Assembly: GCF_032854445.1 (NCBI RefSeq)
Contig: NC_088296.1
Location: 12,498,706 to 12,562,705, forward strand
Direction of reading: 5' to 3'
Length of the DNA stretch: 64,000 nucleotides
From: Liolophura sinensis
Lineage: Eukaryota > Mollusca > Polyplacophora > Chitonida > Chitonidae
Below, piece after piece: positions 12,598 to 26,600 of this stretch. Within the stretch, counting starts at the first letter, position 1; every line of letters starts with the position of its first letter. Position numbers and translations under genes: made by a program. Below the pieces are notes generated by a model. That model searched no databases. It was not told the origin of the DNA and worked only from the letters and a program-made list of their open reading frames with translations.

Positions 12598-13989
12598 ATA
12601 TCCCTCTCCCTCACTAGTTCAGGTAATAAGGCTGTCCGGCCTTTAGCGGTTGTTCGAATCCAGCTCTCGCTGTCTCGTCTGCGGTTTTAATTCAGTAGGA
12701 TTCTCAGATATCTTAAGAAAGGCGGTAGTCTACTACGAGCACTCATGTGGCCCCCACCCATCAACCTGACCGCCCTTGTACACGTGAAGAATTCTGGAGT
12801 ACTTTGTCATGAACAGTCGGAACAAAACCTCAAACAAGAAAAAATCCCCTATAGCCTTTGATTAGATATCAAGACTGATAGATTAACTGATTCAGCGATT
12901 GGTTTTGGTTATTTTCCTTCCGTGAAATAAACTCACCATATTGGTGGAAGACAAGTGATTGTCAACAAATGTTAGACAGCGTTAACCCCCACGCGATCGT
13001 GCTCCACTGCTTCTCGTAACCAGTTAATATCCCTACACACAATGATAAGGTCAAGCTTGGCTGTCATCTTTCTACTTATTTTTTCTGTTTTACGGCGAAT
13101 TGATTTAACGTTTTCTTGTATTTTTGTGAGTGATGAAGGTGAATGCTTTGAACATGTGGTTAGCGTTCGCTTTGTCTGGTGGTGATAAAAGGCTGCACCA
13201 TTGTTCAATCATTCAGCGGAATGACTCCAGTAAGGAAACGCTCCCCGCCTCGGCTTAAATGAGATGCGCCAGCGATAAAGTCCTACACTACGTCAGGCAT
13301 CTGACGAAACGCATAAATGATAGACAAAGTGCTGCCCTTTCCAATTAATAACAAACCACATTACGTGACTGGCAAAGGATAGATTGTGGGCTATCAAAAC
13401 AGGACGTTAGACTTCGCGTGTCAAGAAGCAGGGAATGTACTATAGGAAACAAAATAAACCTTATATCTTCCTTAAAAATAGATGTCACAGAGTGCACTTC
13501 CTGACCTGTAAGGAGACAGGGCCAAATCTGTTCAGTTTTAAGGTAGAGAATATACCTACGTAGACAGATGCATTTTAAACGGATAACCTAATTAAGGTGA
13601 ATTGAAAACCCTGTATAAAAGCAAAATTTGAACCCACTAAAGATGACATGACGACCTAAGGCGATTTCGCAATTTTAAGCTGAATTCAAAACCTTCTAAT
13701 AGGGAATTGCTAACCTCTTGAAGGTGAATTGATAATCTACCTATGTTAACCTTATATTTTATCCATAACGAATTATAAAGCCTGCAAAAGAAAAAAACGA
13801 AAGTAAAGACAATTATATAGACATTGTATAGACATTTTGGCGTTAGACAACTGATCAGATAACCAAAAACAAAATTGTACACTTGTTGGCCCTTAATGAT
13901 ACGTCAACTTCTAATTTTACATAAATGGTTGACACATAACGACGTTCAGTGACACCACCTCACTCTGCATGAAGTGTTTCCAGGGTTGA

Positions 13990-14210
13990 CACCTAATTTT
14001 AAATAAAAATAATGATGAGGCCAAAATGACTCCAGCTCGTTTTACATAAAGTGTTATTCTGACCATAATGACGTCAAATGACCCCACCTCATTTTATATG
14101 TGCTGTTTCTTTGACTACCTCATATTGACGCCAAATGACACCACCTCATTTTATATGTGCTGTTTCTTTGATTAACTCATATTGACTCCAAATGGTACCA
14201 CCTCATTTTG
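13990..14210. repeat. Short tandem repeat, about 57-bp unit (copy 2)
   Basis: Counterpart of 7870-8090. Confidence 0.7.
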
Positions 14211-15277
14211 GAAGGGCTTCGTTTTCTGATTGGCAACTAATGAGGATATTTATAGGAACTCTACTACTATTGTTAAATAATAGAAAATTAAACTGGAATT
14301 CATTTTTATTGAACAAAAATATAATTTCAAACGTTTTCTTAGCTTTTATTCAGTGTATAGCATTATAAATTTATTAATGGCACAACAACGTTTTCTTGCC
14401 GGTGGTATTTTCTTGTGTGTTTTTGTCTGCATGGAACTTTTAAAATTGAGTATGAATGCGATCATCAAAATGTAAGAGGAAAAATGTTAAACTGTGACTA
14501 TGAATGAAATAAACCTCTGTATGTTTCTTTTTTAAAATGCTTTTAAACAGTAGAAAGCAATCAAGCGAGCATCGAATCTAGAGAAGACGCTGCAAGCAAT
14601 ACATAAATAGGCTCCATTAGCGTTATGTTACATTTGTGTTTTGCAGAACTATGAAGAACACATCACTTATGTAAGGCTATTTTAAATCATGGATGAATGG
14701 AAACAGGGCCATCCCGCGGGCCTGTGGAGAACAAAACGTCTAGCTGGTTAACCGTAAACAATTTGATAAATTTCTTACATAATGTAACAAATTATGTCGC
14801 CATTCACCATGGTAAAACAAACATTCCAAAACATAACGCGGACAGAATGCAGCATGACATTTGAGATCCACATGTGAGGGAAAAAATTAATCACATTTAA
14901 TACAGTAAGACTTATGTTTTTTTCTAAATTCTCTATAACTTTTGAAGTATACATGTATAAGTGTTTACCCTGCGGATCATTGGACTTGTATAACTGTAAA
15001 TAAATATACTGTTGTGTTTGATCCCATGCACAGGATATTGCTCAGAATGTAGTATGGATTGAATCGAGATTAGATCGTAATTGGATATATCCAGTAATTG
15101 ACTCTCGCAGTAAAAGCTATAAAGGCGATTTGTTCTTACAAGATAAAAGGCTTGTTGGGTTTTTTTTCTTTTACATTAAGCGGTGTACTGCTGTGCAATT
15201 ATGGTACGGCGATTACTTCAGTGTAAATGCATTTTGCATCATGTTAGAAGTATTATTGAATATATTCGGGGGCGGAA

Positions 15278-15560
15278 GGTTGATCAGTGATTAAAGTGCG
15301 CGACTCCTAACCACGATGGACATGAGTCAGGGGTTCAATCCCCGCCTTAGAAAACTTGAATTTGTAGATTTCCTCTGTGGCACTGGTCGGTCGATGGTGC
15401 TCGTGAGACCGGCTGCCCAGCTCCTATCATTTCGCCAAGCGCACATTTGCCAGCACTACGGCGTGCAAATATCTTTACGTCACACGTAGGAAAGTTCGTC
15501 AGTAACTTGCCAAAGGTCGGTTATTTATGCCTTATAAGATCTGAGTTTTCCCCGAGATAA
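15278..15560 (+). mobile_element. SINE family D, duplication copy 2
   Basis: Counterpart of 9176-9450, with GGGGTTCAATCCCCGCC as the B-box-like part. More diverged than the duplication core. Confidence 0.6.
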
Positions 15561-16039
15561 GCTAGTTCCTTTCTAGTTCTTCTGGCGATAAACGACCGAT
15601 GTATGGTCACAAACTATGACGCATGCGCATAAATCATATATGCAGCCCACAATCAAGAATAAAAGGAGCATCGCCTTGAACAAAATCAGTGAACAACATC
15701 CTTCCGTAGAACTAACCGTCTGAGGTCAACTGAAAGGTTCTGTTTTGCTTTCCCAGGAACGATTCCTCCCATATCCAAGCTACTAAAAAGAGAACAACAT
15801 TTACAATGTCAACAACAAAACAAATGTTACGAAGTTACCAAGATAAACTGCCCTACGTCGACAAGAATGGCAGTGCAGTAGTGGAAAATGTAACACATTT
15901 CACAAGAGAAACTGACCAGCCACACTGTAACAAAAGCACATGGGTTTCCGCAGCAAGATATATATATATATATATTTGGACCGCATTGAGTCGGGAGGGA
16001 GTTTTCCTTTTATTGGTGGTGTCTTCATGTCGATTACTT

Positions 16040-16298
16040 CGGTTAGCGCGCTAGCACAGCGTAATGACCCAGGAGTCTCTCTCCAATGCGAGTGAGTTGA
16101 AGTGTGAGTTCAAGTCCAGCTCATGTTGGCTTCCTCTCCAGCCGTACGTGGGAAGGTCTGCAGCAACCTGCGGATGGTCGTGGATTTTTCCCGGGCTCTG
16201 CCCGGTTTCCACCCACCATAATGCTGGCAGCCGTCGTATAAGTGAAATTTTCTTGAGTACGGTGTAAAACACCAATCAAATAAATAAATAAATAAATC
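16040..16298 (+). mobile_element. SINE family A, nearly full length
   Basis: GGTTAGCGCGCTAGCACAGC (A box), GTTCAAGTCCAGCTCATG (B box), the body, and an AATAAATAAATAAAT tail on the plus strand. Present in duplication copy 2 but not at the matching place in copy 1. Confidence 0.9.
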
Positions 16299-16440
16299 AT
16301 GTTGATTACTAATCCCCATCCTTTTATGTCATTCATTTGATTGGTGTTCAACGCCATAATCAAAACTGTTTCAACTATACGCTGTCGTCCAGGTTTATGC
16401 GTGGAAGGGACAGAAACTATACCCAGAATGCGGTTCTGTC

Positions 16441-16907
16441 ATTAGTCTGGAATAACTGACAAATATCGTGAATGAAAGTCATAGCCCAACCAGCGAGACC
16501 TGGATCCGATCCTGATCAGCGCTCGATGAGAACAACGCTTTAGCGGGCTTTATATGTCGTGTAACTGGATGCTTTATACATCCCGTTTAGCTTGACATAT
16601 CCTTTATACTTCACGACTAATTCTCATAAATTAACTGAGAATAATATTGTCAGAAAATCTACAGCAGAACGCCTTTGGCACAAGAAACAATCCATTTCTG
16701 TTTTGTGGTAATCAGGATCCGGATCCAGGAATGTTTTAACCCATTACTCATCATCTGCAGACAGGACACAAATGCAGAGTATATATCGCACCTTTGACTG
16801 CAGTGTGGAAATTTAAAAGTTGAACTGGGGTGCCTTGTATTCTTTTCTTCCACAGTATTGTGGCCAAAATGCACTATCCGGACTGATGTGTACACTGAAA
16901 CACATGT
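16441..16907. other. Intergenic, nothing recognised
   Basis: Unique sequence after the right end of the 6.2-kb duplication. No supported exon. Confidence 0.45.
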
Positions 16908-17057
16908 CATTTATTTATCTATTTATTTATTTCATTGGTGTTTTACGCCGTACTCAAGAATATTTCACTAATACGACGGCGGCCAGCATTATGGTGGGTG
17001 GAAACCGGGCAGGGCCACGATCATCGGCAGGTTGCTAGCAGACCTTACCACTTACGG
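16908..17057 (-). mobile_element. SINE family A, 5'-truncated
   Basis: Tail (TTTATTTATCTATTTATTTA) and body up to CCACTTACGGCG are present; the tRNA head is missing. Confidence 0.85.
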
Positions 17058-17765
17058 CGAAACACATGTCATGGTGGAAAATCTACGAATTCCCCGTGCT
17101 ATGCCAGATTTGAAGCAAAAGAAATCTGTAATTACGAACAGCAGTTGAAGATTTTGAGATGTCAGAATACACTTCTGGTGGATATTTGTAGCTGTGGCTG
17201 TAAATCCTAAGACTGCACTTACCATCTGTGTAAACATGTGATGACTGGTAACCTTAATATTGCAAAAAAAAGGCATGATTTGCGAAATCTGCTTGTGAGA
17301 GGTCCGAAGTATGGAGAAATATACGTATGAGAGCTAATAAGAAAATTGTGCTTTCAGCTCTTGAAAACTTGGGAAAGAAATGATCACAGCAGGAAAAGGC
17401 AGTATATACCTTGCTTGACACTTTGCTTGAGGTAGTAAAGACATAGGACTGTATTGTATTCTACCATATAAATACTAATGCTTATGTAACAGCCAAACAC
17501 GCTCTGAAGGAACCTACCATTCAAAAGGTACTGTATGACCTTCAGATAGAATATGTTATTATTCCTGCAGACAAAGCGCCTCACAATATTATATTTGTCT
17601 GCAGGAATTATAACTATCAAGTTCTTGTACAGGAGCTAAATATCACTCCAACAACTGTCACAACGCTAATGTAATCTCCAACGACATGCACACCTGAGAA
17701 GCTATTCGAAAAAACATCAGTGCTTTCTCAAGGAATGGAGTTTATCTGTAAGCTCCTATCACACC
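17058..17765. other. Intergenic, possible decayed coding remnant not identified
   Basis: Short open frames in several frames without a recognisable domain. CTGCAGACAAA and the complementary TTTGTCTGCAG near 17.57-17.60 kb form a small inverted repeat. Confidence 0.35.
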
Positions 17766-17982
17766 AGGGGCCTCCGTGGCTCAGTTGGTTAGCGCGCTAG
17801 GGCAGCGTAATTCCACAGGAGTCTCTCACCAATACGGTCGCTGTGAGTCGCTCATGCTGGCTTTCTCTCCACTTTCTTAAGTGGGAAGGTCCTGCAGCAA
17901 CCTGCGGATGGACGTGGCTCTGCCCCCACCATAATGCTTGCAATTATAAAAATTAAGTTTTCATTAAGTGAAATATCAAATA
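17766..17982 (+). mobile_element. SINE family A with tRNA head
   Basis: GGCCTCCGTGGCTCAGTTGG with GTTAGCGCGCTA begins the element. The body is partly deleted and the tail is ATCAAATACATAAAT. Confidence 0.85.
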
Positions 17983-18902
17983 CATAAATCCTATCACACG
18001 GAGAGACAACAACTTACTGCATGCTTTATTGTGAGGTCAAGAATCTGTACGAATACATGCAGCAATTTTTTTTAAAAAATCCCTCAGGCTAGACCTTTCT
18101 CATTCACTAGCGACTAACTGAGTGCTTAGGGTTTAACGGGGTACTGAACAGTATATATTGATGACTTGCTATCTTCAAACAACCCACAGATAGCAAAGGA
18201 CATATATATATATATATTCGCCTTCGCTGGACAGACTCTGCAGAGAGTACACCTGTTCTACTTTTGGGTTTGTGCAAAGATCAAAACCGTTTCCCGCGGT
18301 GACACTGTAAATCAGACTTACTTGAATAGCAATATACCCACAGGCGGCGCATATGGCGTGTACATATCCTGTCTTGTCAATCCTGTGTGACACGTGACGA
18401 TTTCAATCAACCTCACAAGTTATTTCCGCAAAAAGTGGTGTGGCAAGAAAATTTCACCAAACGTCTTCACTCTTAAGTTTCTTAAGTTTTGCAATGAGTA
18501 AAACTTCTCTTGTATGTAAATATGGAAAGAGCTTCCAAAATTTCTGATCCATAGCTGCGTTTAATTCCGCTTATCCTGGAGCTAGGGCCCTTCATTCGTC
18601 GTGTTGAATTAGATTTGATATATGAACAGTTGCAATCAAAGCACCACCGTGATACATACTTTGATTATCCACAACTCATGTATTAGGCGCATGCGTGGTA
18701 CAATATTTGGATATTGATTTCATTCATTCGCCTAGAATATTCCTTGCGTCTTTCCAACATCACTGAAAACTGTTGAGTGGTTCTCTTTGCATGAATTTGT
18801 TTTAATTCCGTACTTTATATACTTTTTTAGTTCTTTGGTGGTTTGGGTTGAACCTTCGCTTGGGAATTGGCCTTAAAATTCTAGACCGGGAATATCCATT
18901 TT
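17983..18902. other. Intergenic, short TA repeat
   Basis: Contains a TATATATATATATAT run near 18202. No exon is supported. Confidence 0.45.
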
Positions 18903-19276
18903 AGTTGAGTGAGTGAGTGAGTGCTTGGGCTTTAACGTCGTACTCAACAATTTTTCAGTCATATGACGACGAAGGAATCATTAGGGTGCATGTACGTATA
19001 ATGTGCCTCCTTGTTGCAGGACGGATTTCCACCGCTCTTTTATTTAGTACTGCTTCACTGAGACGACTTACCGAAGGCAAGTAAGCTGCCCCGCCCGAGC
19101 CATTATACTGATACGGGTCAACCAGTCGTTGCACTATCCCCTTCATGCTGAACGCCAAGCGAGGAAGTTACAACTTCCTCTTTTAAAGTCTTAGGTGTGA
19201 CTCGATCAAGGATTGATCCTGGATCTACCGGTCCCGAAGCGGACGCTCTACCAACTGTGCTATCCGGGCCGGTCAT
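18903..19276 (-). mobile_element. SINE family B (tRNA-headed, ACTC-tailed), full length
   Basis: On the minus strand it starts GGCCCGGATAGCACAGTTGG followed by TAGAGCGTCCGCTTCGGGAC, a clear tRNA-like promoter. It ends in a CACTCACTCACTCA tail after CATATGACTGAAAAATTGTT. Fragments of the same family lie at 6746-6810, 42245-42345 and 55005-55105. Confidence 0.8.
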
Positions 19277-19384
19277 TTTAGTTGAAGGCTGTTTATTTTG
19301 ACGCCCAGATTACATACATGTTAACAAAAACTTAACCGGGAGAGGGGTTTATAGACACATTCCAACAGGTTTTGTTCAGAGCTT

Positions 19385-19570
19385 TCAACAATTTATTTGC
19401 TTATTTATCAATTTGATTGATGTTTTGCGCTGTGCTCAAGAATATTTCACTTATGCAACGTCGGTCAGCATTATGGTGGCATTATGTGGAGAAAGCCAGT
19501 ATGAGCTGAACTTGAACTCGGCAGCGACTGCATTAGCGAGGGCACCTAGCGCCCCGGTGGTACACTACCC
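19385..19570 (-). mobile_element. SINE family A, internally deleted
   Basis: Tail-side TTGATTGATGTTTTGCGCTG and head-side GAGCTGAACTTGAACTCG are present; the middle of the body is lost. Confidence 0.8.
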
Positions 19571-20487
19571 ACCCCGGCCAGACAACAACAGGGAGTTTCG
19601 AATTGGAACTCTTTTGTCATCACAGGTAAAAACAGTCCTACTGCGTCATGGGAATGGTGAAAAATGTTAGGTAACCTTTGTTGACATCTTTTCCAGTTTC
19701 TCAATGACGCCTCTTTCCTATAGCAACTTCTCAAAATCACAAACATTCAGATTCTCAATCTTCCCTATCATTCCTCCACTCTAAAGTACTTTTTATGAGA
19801 CTTTTTCAAACGTCCATATTTTAGCAAATGTGATCAAATATAGTTGCCTAAGATTTTTGACAGGTCACATGATACAGTTGGACTCTTTCTACCTCAAACA
19901 ATAAAAGAGTTCGAAGTCGAAACTCCCCTGTCAGGAAGAATAAATGATTATGGCTTAACGTCATTGGCAATATTTCAGCCATGACAACAATAAAACAATC
20001 CCACAGCAGTGACGGTCTAATAGACTGTAAATAGCATTACTGTATTTCTTGCCTGTCTGAATTGCTATTTAAGAATTTGCGTGAACATTTAGAATAAAGT
20101 GACAGGAGGCCGTACTTCACCGGTTACGAGTGATCATTGTTCGTCACTGCCTTAGTTTTACGCTCTGTGCTGTTGTCTTTTATAATGGGGTATCGGCAGA
20201 AGTCCGACGTGAGACTTACTTGCCATTTCAGTAACGCTGGACACGTCAACAGGGTGTAAAGTACGACCCTTGTAGAGGTTTAGCATTGTTACCAACTACA
20301 TGTTAAGGAGTTCCAGATCATCCAAATGTTAACAGATAATTTGTAGTTAAAATTCAACTTTTGGGTAAAGGAAGCGAAATGTATCTCGAAGAAAATTGTG
20401 GAAGTCATGCCGATTCTCCTAGTAAAGAAAGATAACTCATGTTTTATCCAAATGTGAGTTGTGTCCCTTCTTCCTTCATATCGAACA
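19571..20487. other. Intergenic, nothing recognised
   Basis: No supported exon or repeat before the SINE head fragment and the satellite. Confidence 0.45.
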
Positions 20488-20580
20488 GATCATCCGTGGC
20501 CCAATGGTTAACGTGCTGGTGCAGGACAATGGCCCAAGAGTCTCTTACAAATGTGGTCGCTATAAGTCCAGTTCATGCTG
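20488..20580 (+). mobile_element. SINE family A, head fragment
   Basis: CCGTGGCCCAATGGTTAACG to TAAGTCCAGTTCATGCTG corresponds to the tRNA-like head only. It lies about 115 bp before the 41-bp satellite. Confidence 0.7.
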
Positions 20581-20697
20581 AAAAGATGGACACTGGCGCA
20601 GTGTGAGGTGATGAATTCGCAAAGGACTGACTAGTACTTTCAGGCAACACAATGGATTTGTTGGAGATTCCTTCAGGTGAAATCTCGCAATACAGCT

Positions 20698-23600
20698 CTC
20701 ACTCAAGTAAGATGTGATCATACCGGTGCGAGGATTGGGTACTCAAGTATGATGTGATCATACCAGTGCGAGGATTGGGTACTCAAGTAAGATGTGATAA
20801 TACAAGCATAAGGATTGGGTACTCAAGTAAGATGTGATCATACAAGCGTAAGGATTGGGTCACTCAAATAAGATGTGATCATACCAGTGCGAGGATTGGG
20901 TACTCAAGTAAGATGTTATACAAGTGTAAGGATTGGGTCACTCAAGTAAGATGTGATCATACCAGTGCGAGGATTGGGCCACTCAAGTAAGATGTGATAA
21001 TACAAGCATAAGGATTGGGTCAATCAAGTAAGATGTGATCATACAAGCGTAAGGACTGGGTCATTCATGTCAGATGTAATCATACCAGCGTGAGGATTGG
21101 GTCACTCAAGAAAGATGTGATCATACCAGCTTGAGGATTAGGTCACTCAAGCAAGATGTGATCATACCAGTGTGAGGATTGGGTCACTCAAGTAAGATGT
21201 AATCATACCAGAGTGAGGATTGGGTCACTCAAGTAAGATGTGATCATCCCAGTGTAAGGATTGGGTCACTCACATAAGATAGGATCATAACAGTGTGAGG
21301 ATTGGGTCACTCAAGTAAGATGTGATCATACCAGCAGAAGGATTGGGTCACTCAAGTAAGATGTGATCATACCAGCATAAGGATTGGCTCACCCAAGTAA
21401 GATGTGATCATACCAGCATAAGGAGTGGCTCACCCAAGAATGATGTGATCATACCAGCGTAAGGATTGGGTCACTCAAGTAAGATGTGATCATAACAGAG
21501 TGAGGATTGGGTCAATCAAGTAAGATGTGATCACACCAGAGTGAGGATTGGGCCACTCAAGTAAGATGTGATCATACCAGAGTGAGGATTGGGCCACTCA
21601 AGTAAGATGTGATCATACGAGCATGAGGACTGGGTCACTCAAGTAAGATGTGATCATACCTGTGCGAGGATTGGGTACTCAAGTAAGATGTGATAATACA
21701 AGCAAAAGGATTGGGTCACTCAAGAAAGATGTGATCATACAACAGTGACGATTGGGTCAGTCAAGTAAGATGTGATCATACCAGCATGAGGATTGGGTCA
21801 CTCAAGTAAGATGTCATCATACCAGTGTGAGGATTGGGTCACTGAAGTAAGATGTGATCATACCAATGCGAGGATTGGGTACTCAAGTAAGATGTAATAA
21901 TACAAGCATAAGGATTGGGTCACTCAAGTAAGATGTGATCATACCAGTGCAAGGATTGGGTACTCAAGTAAGATGTGATAATACAAGTGTAAGGATTGGG
22001 TCACTCAAGTAAGATGTGATCATACCAGTGCGAGGATTGGGTACTCAAGTAAGATGTGATAATACCAGCGTAAGGATTGGGTCAATCAAGTAAGATGTGA
22101 TCATACAAGCGTAAGGACTGGGTCATTCATGTAAGATGTAATCATACCAGCGTGAGGATTGGGTCACTCAAGTAAGATGTGATCATACCAGCTTGAGGAT
22201 TGGGTCACTCAAGCAAGATGTGATCATACCAGTGTGAGGATTGGGTCACTCAAAAAAGATGTGATCATCCCAGTGTAAGGATTGGGTCACTCACATAAGA
22301 TAGAATCATAACAGTGTGAGGATTGGGTCACTCAAGTAAGATGTGATCATACCAGCAGAAGGATTGGGTCACTCAAGTAAGATGTGATCATACCAGCACA
22401 AGGATTGGCTCACCCAAGTAAGATGTGATCATACCAGCATAAGGATTGGCTCACCCAAGAATGATGTGATCATACCAGCGCAAGGATTGGGTCACTCAAG
22501 TAAGATGTGATCATAACAGAGTGAGGATTGGGTCAATCAAGTAAGATGTGATCACACCAAAGTGAGGATTGGGCCACTCAAGTAAGATGTGACCATACCA
22601 GAGTAAGGATTGGGCCACTCAAGTAAGATGTGATCATACCAGCATGAGGACTGGGTCACTCAAGTAATATGTGATCATACCTGTGCGAGGATTGGGTACT
22701 CAAGTAAGATGTGATAATACAAGCGTAAGGATTGGGTCACTCAAGTAAGATGTGATCATACAACAGTGACGACTGGGTCAATCAAGTAAGATGTGATCAT
22801 ACCAGCATGAGGATTGGGTCACTCAAATAAGATGTGATCATACCAGTGTGAGGATTGGGTCACTGAAGTAAGATGTGATCATACCAATGCAAGGATTGGG
22901 TCACTCAAGTAAGATGTGATAATACAAGCGTAAGGATTGGGTCACTCAAGTAAGATGTGATCATACCAGTGCGAGGACTGGGTACTCAAGTAAGATGTGA
23001 TAATACAAGTGTAAGGATTGGGTCACTCAAGTAAGATGTGATCATACCAGTGCGAGGATTGGGTACTCAAGTAAGATGTGATAATACAAGCATAAGGATT
23101 GGGTCACTCAAATAAGATGTGATCATACCAGCATGAGGATTGGGCCACTCAAGCAAGATGTGATCATACCACAGTGACGATTGAGTCATTCAAGTAAGAT
23201 GTGATCATACCAGTGCGAGGATTGGGTCACTCAAGTAAGATGTGATCATACCAGTGCGAGGATTGGGTACTCAAGTAAGATGTGATAATACAAGTGTAAG
23301 GATTAGGTTAATCAAGTAAGATGTAATCATACAAGCGTAAGGATTGGGTCACTCAAGCAAGATGTGATCATACCAGTGAGAGGATTGGGTCACTCAAGTA
23401 AGATGTAATCATACCAGAGTGAGGATTGGGTCACTCAAATAAGATGTGATCATCCCAGTGTAAGGATTGGTTCATTCACGAAAGATAGGATCATAACAGT
23501 ATGAGGATTGGGTCACTCAAGTAAGATGTGATCATACCAGCAGAAGGATTGGGTCACTCAAGTAAGATGTGATCATACCAGCATAAGGATTGGCTCACCC

Positions 23601-26600
23601 AAGAAAGATGTGATCATACCAGCATAAGGATTGGCTCACCCAAGTAGGATGTGATCATACCAGCGTAAGGATTGGGTCACTCAAGAAAGATGTGATCATA
23701 CCACAGTGATAATTGGGTCAATCAAGTAAGATGTGATCATACCAGCATGAGGATTCAGTCAATCAAGTAAGATGTGATCATACCAGTGTGAGGATTGGGT
23801 CACTCAAGTAAGATGTGATCATACCAGTGACGATTGGGTCAATCAAGTAAGATGTGATCACACCAGTGTGAGGATTGGGCCACTCAAGTAAGATGTGATC
23901 ATACCAGCATGAGGACTGGGTCACTCAAGTAATATGTGATCATATCAGCTTGAGGATTGAGTCACTCAAGTAAGATGTGATCATACCAGCATGAGGATTG
24001 GGTCACTGAAGTACGATGTAATCATACCAGTGCCAGGATTGGGCCATTCAAGTAAGATGTGATCATACCAGAGTGAGGATTGGGTCAATCAAGTAAGATG
24101 TGATCATACCAGCACGAGGATTGGGTCACTCGAGTAAGATGTGATCATACCAGCATGAGGATTGGGCCACTTAAGAAAGATATGATCATACCACAGCGAC
24201 GATTGAGTCATTCAAGTAAGATGTGATAATACAAGCGTAAGGATTGGGTCAATCAAGTAAGATGTGATCATACCAGTGCGAGGATTGGGTCACTCGAGTA
24301 AGATGTGATCACACCAGAGTGAGGATTGGGCCACTCAAGTAAGATGTGATCATACCAGAGTGAGGATTGGGTCACTTAAGTAAGATGTGATCATACCAGC
24401 ATGAGGACTGGGTCACTCAAGTAATATGTGATCATACCAGCAGAAGGATTGGGTCACTCAAGTAAGATGTGATCATACCAGTGCGAGGATTGGGTACTCA
24501 AGTAAGATGTGATAATACAAGTGTAAGGATTGGGTCACTCAAGTAAGATGTGATCACACCAGTGCGAGGATTGGGTCACTCAAGCAAGATGTGATCATAC
24601 CAGTGTGAGGATTGGGTCACTCAAGTAAGATGTAATCATACCAGAGTGAGGATTGGGTCACTCAAATAAGATGTGATCATCCCAGTGTAAGGATTGGGTC
24701 ATTCACATAAGATAGAATCATAACAGTGTGAGGATTGAGTCACTCAAGTAAGATGTGATCATACCAGCAAAAGGATTGGGTCACTCAAGTAAGATGTGAT
24801 CATACCAGCATAAGGATTGGCTCACCCAAGTATGATGTGATCATACCAGCGTAAGGATTGGGTCACTCAAGTAAAATGTGATCATACCACAGTGACGATT
24901 GGGTCAATCAAGTAAGATGTGATCATACCAGAGTGAGGATTGGGTCACTCAAGTAAGATGTGGTCGTACCACAGTGACAATTGGGTCAATCAAGTAAGAT
25001 GTGATCATACCAGAGTAAGGATTGGGCTACTCAAGTAAGATGTGATCATACCAGAGTAAGGATTGGGTCACTCAAGTAAGATGTGATCATCCCAGCATGA
25101 GGACTGGGTCACTCAAGTAAAATGTAATCATACCAGAGTGAGGATTGGGTCACTCAAGTAAGATGTGATCATCCCAGTGTAAGGATTGGGTCACTCACAT
25201 AAGATAGGATCATAACAGTGTGAGGATTGGGTCACTCAAGTAAGATGTGATCATACCAGCAGAAGGATTGGGTCAATCAAGTAAGATGTGATCATACCAG
25301 CATAAGGATTGGCTCACCCAAGTATGATGTGATCATACCAGCATAAGGATTGGGTCACTCAAGTAAGATGTGATCATAACAGAGTGAGGATTGGGTCACT
25401 CAAGTAAGATGTGATCATACCAGAGTGAGGATTGGGTCACTCAAGTAAAATGTGGTCATACCACAGTGACTATTGGGTCAATCAAGTAAGATGTGATCAC
25501 ACCAGAGTAAGAATTGGGCCACTCAAGTAAGATGTGATCATACCAGAGTAAGGATTGGGTCACTCAAGTAAGATGTGATCATCCCAGCATGAGGACTGGG
25601 TCACTCAAGTAATATGTGATCATATCTGTGCGAGGATTGGGTACTCAAGTAAGATGTGATCATACCACAGTGACGATTGGGTCAATCAAATAAGATGTGA
25701 TCATACCAGCATGAGGATTGGCTCACTCAAGTAAGATGTGATCATACCAGTGTAAGGATTGGGTCACTAAGGTAAGATGTGATCATACCAATGCGAGGAT
25801 TGGGTACTCAAGTAAGATGTGATAATACAAGCATAAGGATTGGGTCACTCAAGTAAGATGTGATCATACCAGTGCGAGGATTGGGTACTCAAGTAAGATG
25901 TGATAATACAAGCGTAAGGATTGGGTCACTCAAGTAAGATGTGATCATACCAGTGCGAGGATTGGGTACTCAAGTAAGATGTGATAATACAAGCATAAGG
26001 ATTGGGTCACTCAAGTAAGATGTGATCATACCAGTACGAGGATTGGGCCACTCAAGTAAGATGTGATAATACATGCGTAAGGATTGGGTCAATCAAGTAA
26101 GATGTGATCATACAAGCGTGAGGATTGGGTCACTCAAGAAAGATGTGATCATACCAGCGTAAGGATTGGGTCACTCAAGCAAGATGTGATCATACCAGTG
26201 TGAGGATTGGGTCACTCAAGTAAGATGTAATCATACCAGAGTGAGGATTAGGTCACTCAAATAAGATGTGATCATCCCAGTGTAAGGATTGGGTCATTCA
26301 CATAAGATAGGATCATAACAGTGTGAGGATTGAGTCACTCAAGTAAGATGTGATCATACCAGCAAAAGGATTGGGTCACTCAAGTAAGATGTGATCATAC
26401 CAGCATAAGGATTGGCTCACCCAAGTATGATGTGATCATACCAGCGTAAGGATTGGGTCACTCAAGTAAGATGTGATCATACCACAGTGACGATTGGGTC
26501 AATCAAGTAAGATGTGATCATACCAGAGTGAGGATTGGGTCACTCAAGTAAGATGTGGTCATACCACAGTGATGATTGGGTCAATCAAGTAAGATGTGAT

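Larger units (their letters stand above)
10140..16440. repeat. Copy 2 of the 6.2-kb tandem duplication
   Basis: By eye it is near-identical to copy 1 from about 10.55 to 15.15 kb. The flanks diverge more, including a shorter 33-bp minisatellite and a changed segment around 15.15-15.24 kb. It lacks the 65-bp insertion of copy 1 at the site matching 6735-6821. The right end (around 16.32-16.44 kb) matches the right end of copy 1 (10.02-10.12 kb) after a SINE inserted at 16040-16298. Confidence 0.9.

Noticed and set aside
3930-16440. Endogenous retrovirus or LTR element made of the two 6.2-kb copies
   Set aside because: There is no gag/pol-like frame, primer-binding site or long terminal repeat; the copies are the whole unit repeated in tandem.
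19195-19276. Functional tRNA gene on the minus strand
   Set aside because: The A box is convincing, but the acceptor stem does not close and the T arm is degenerate; it continues into a SINE body.
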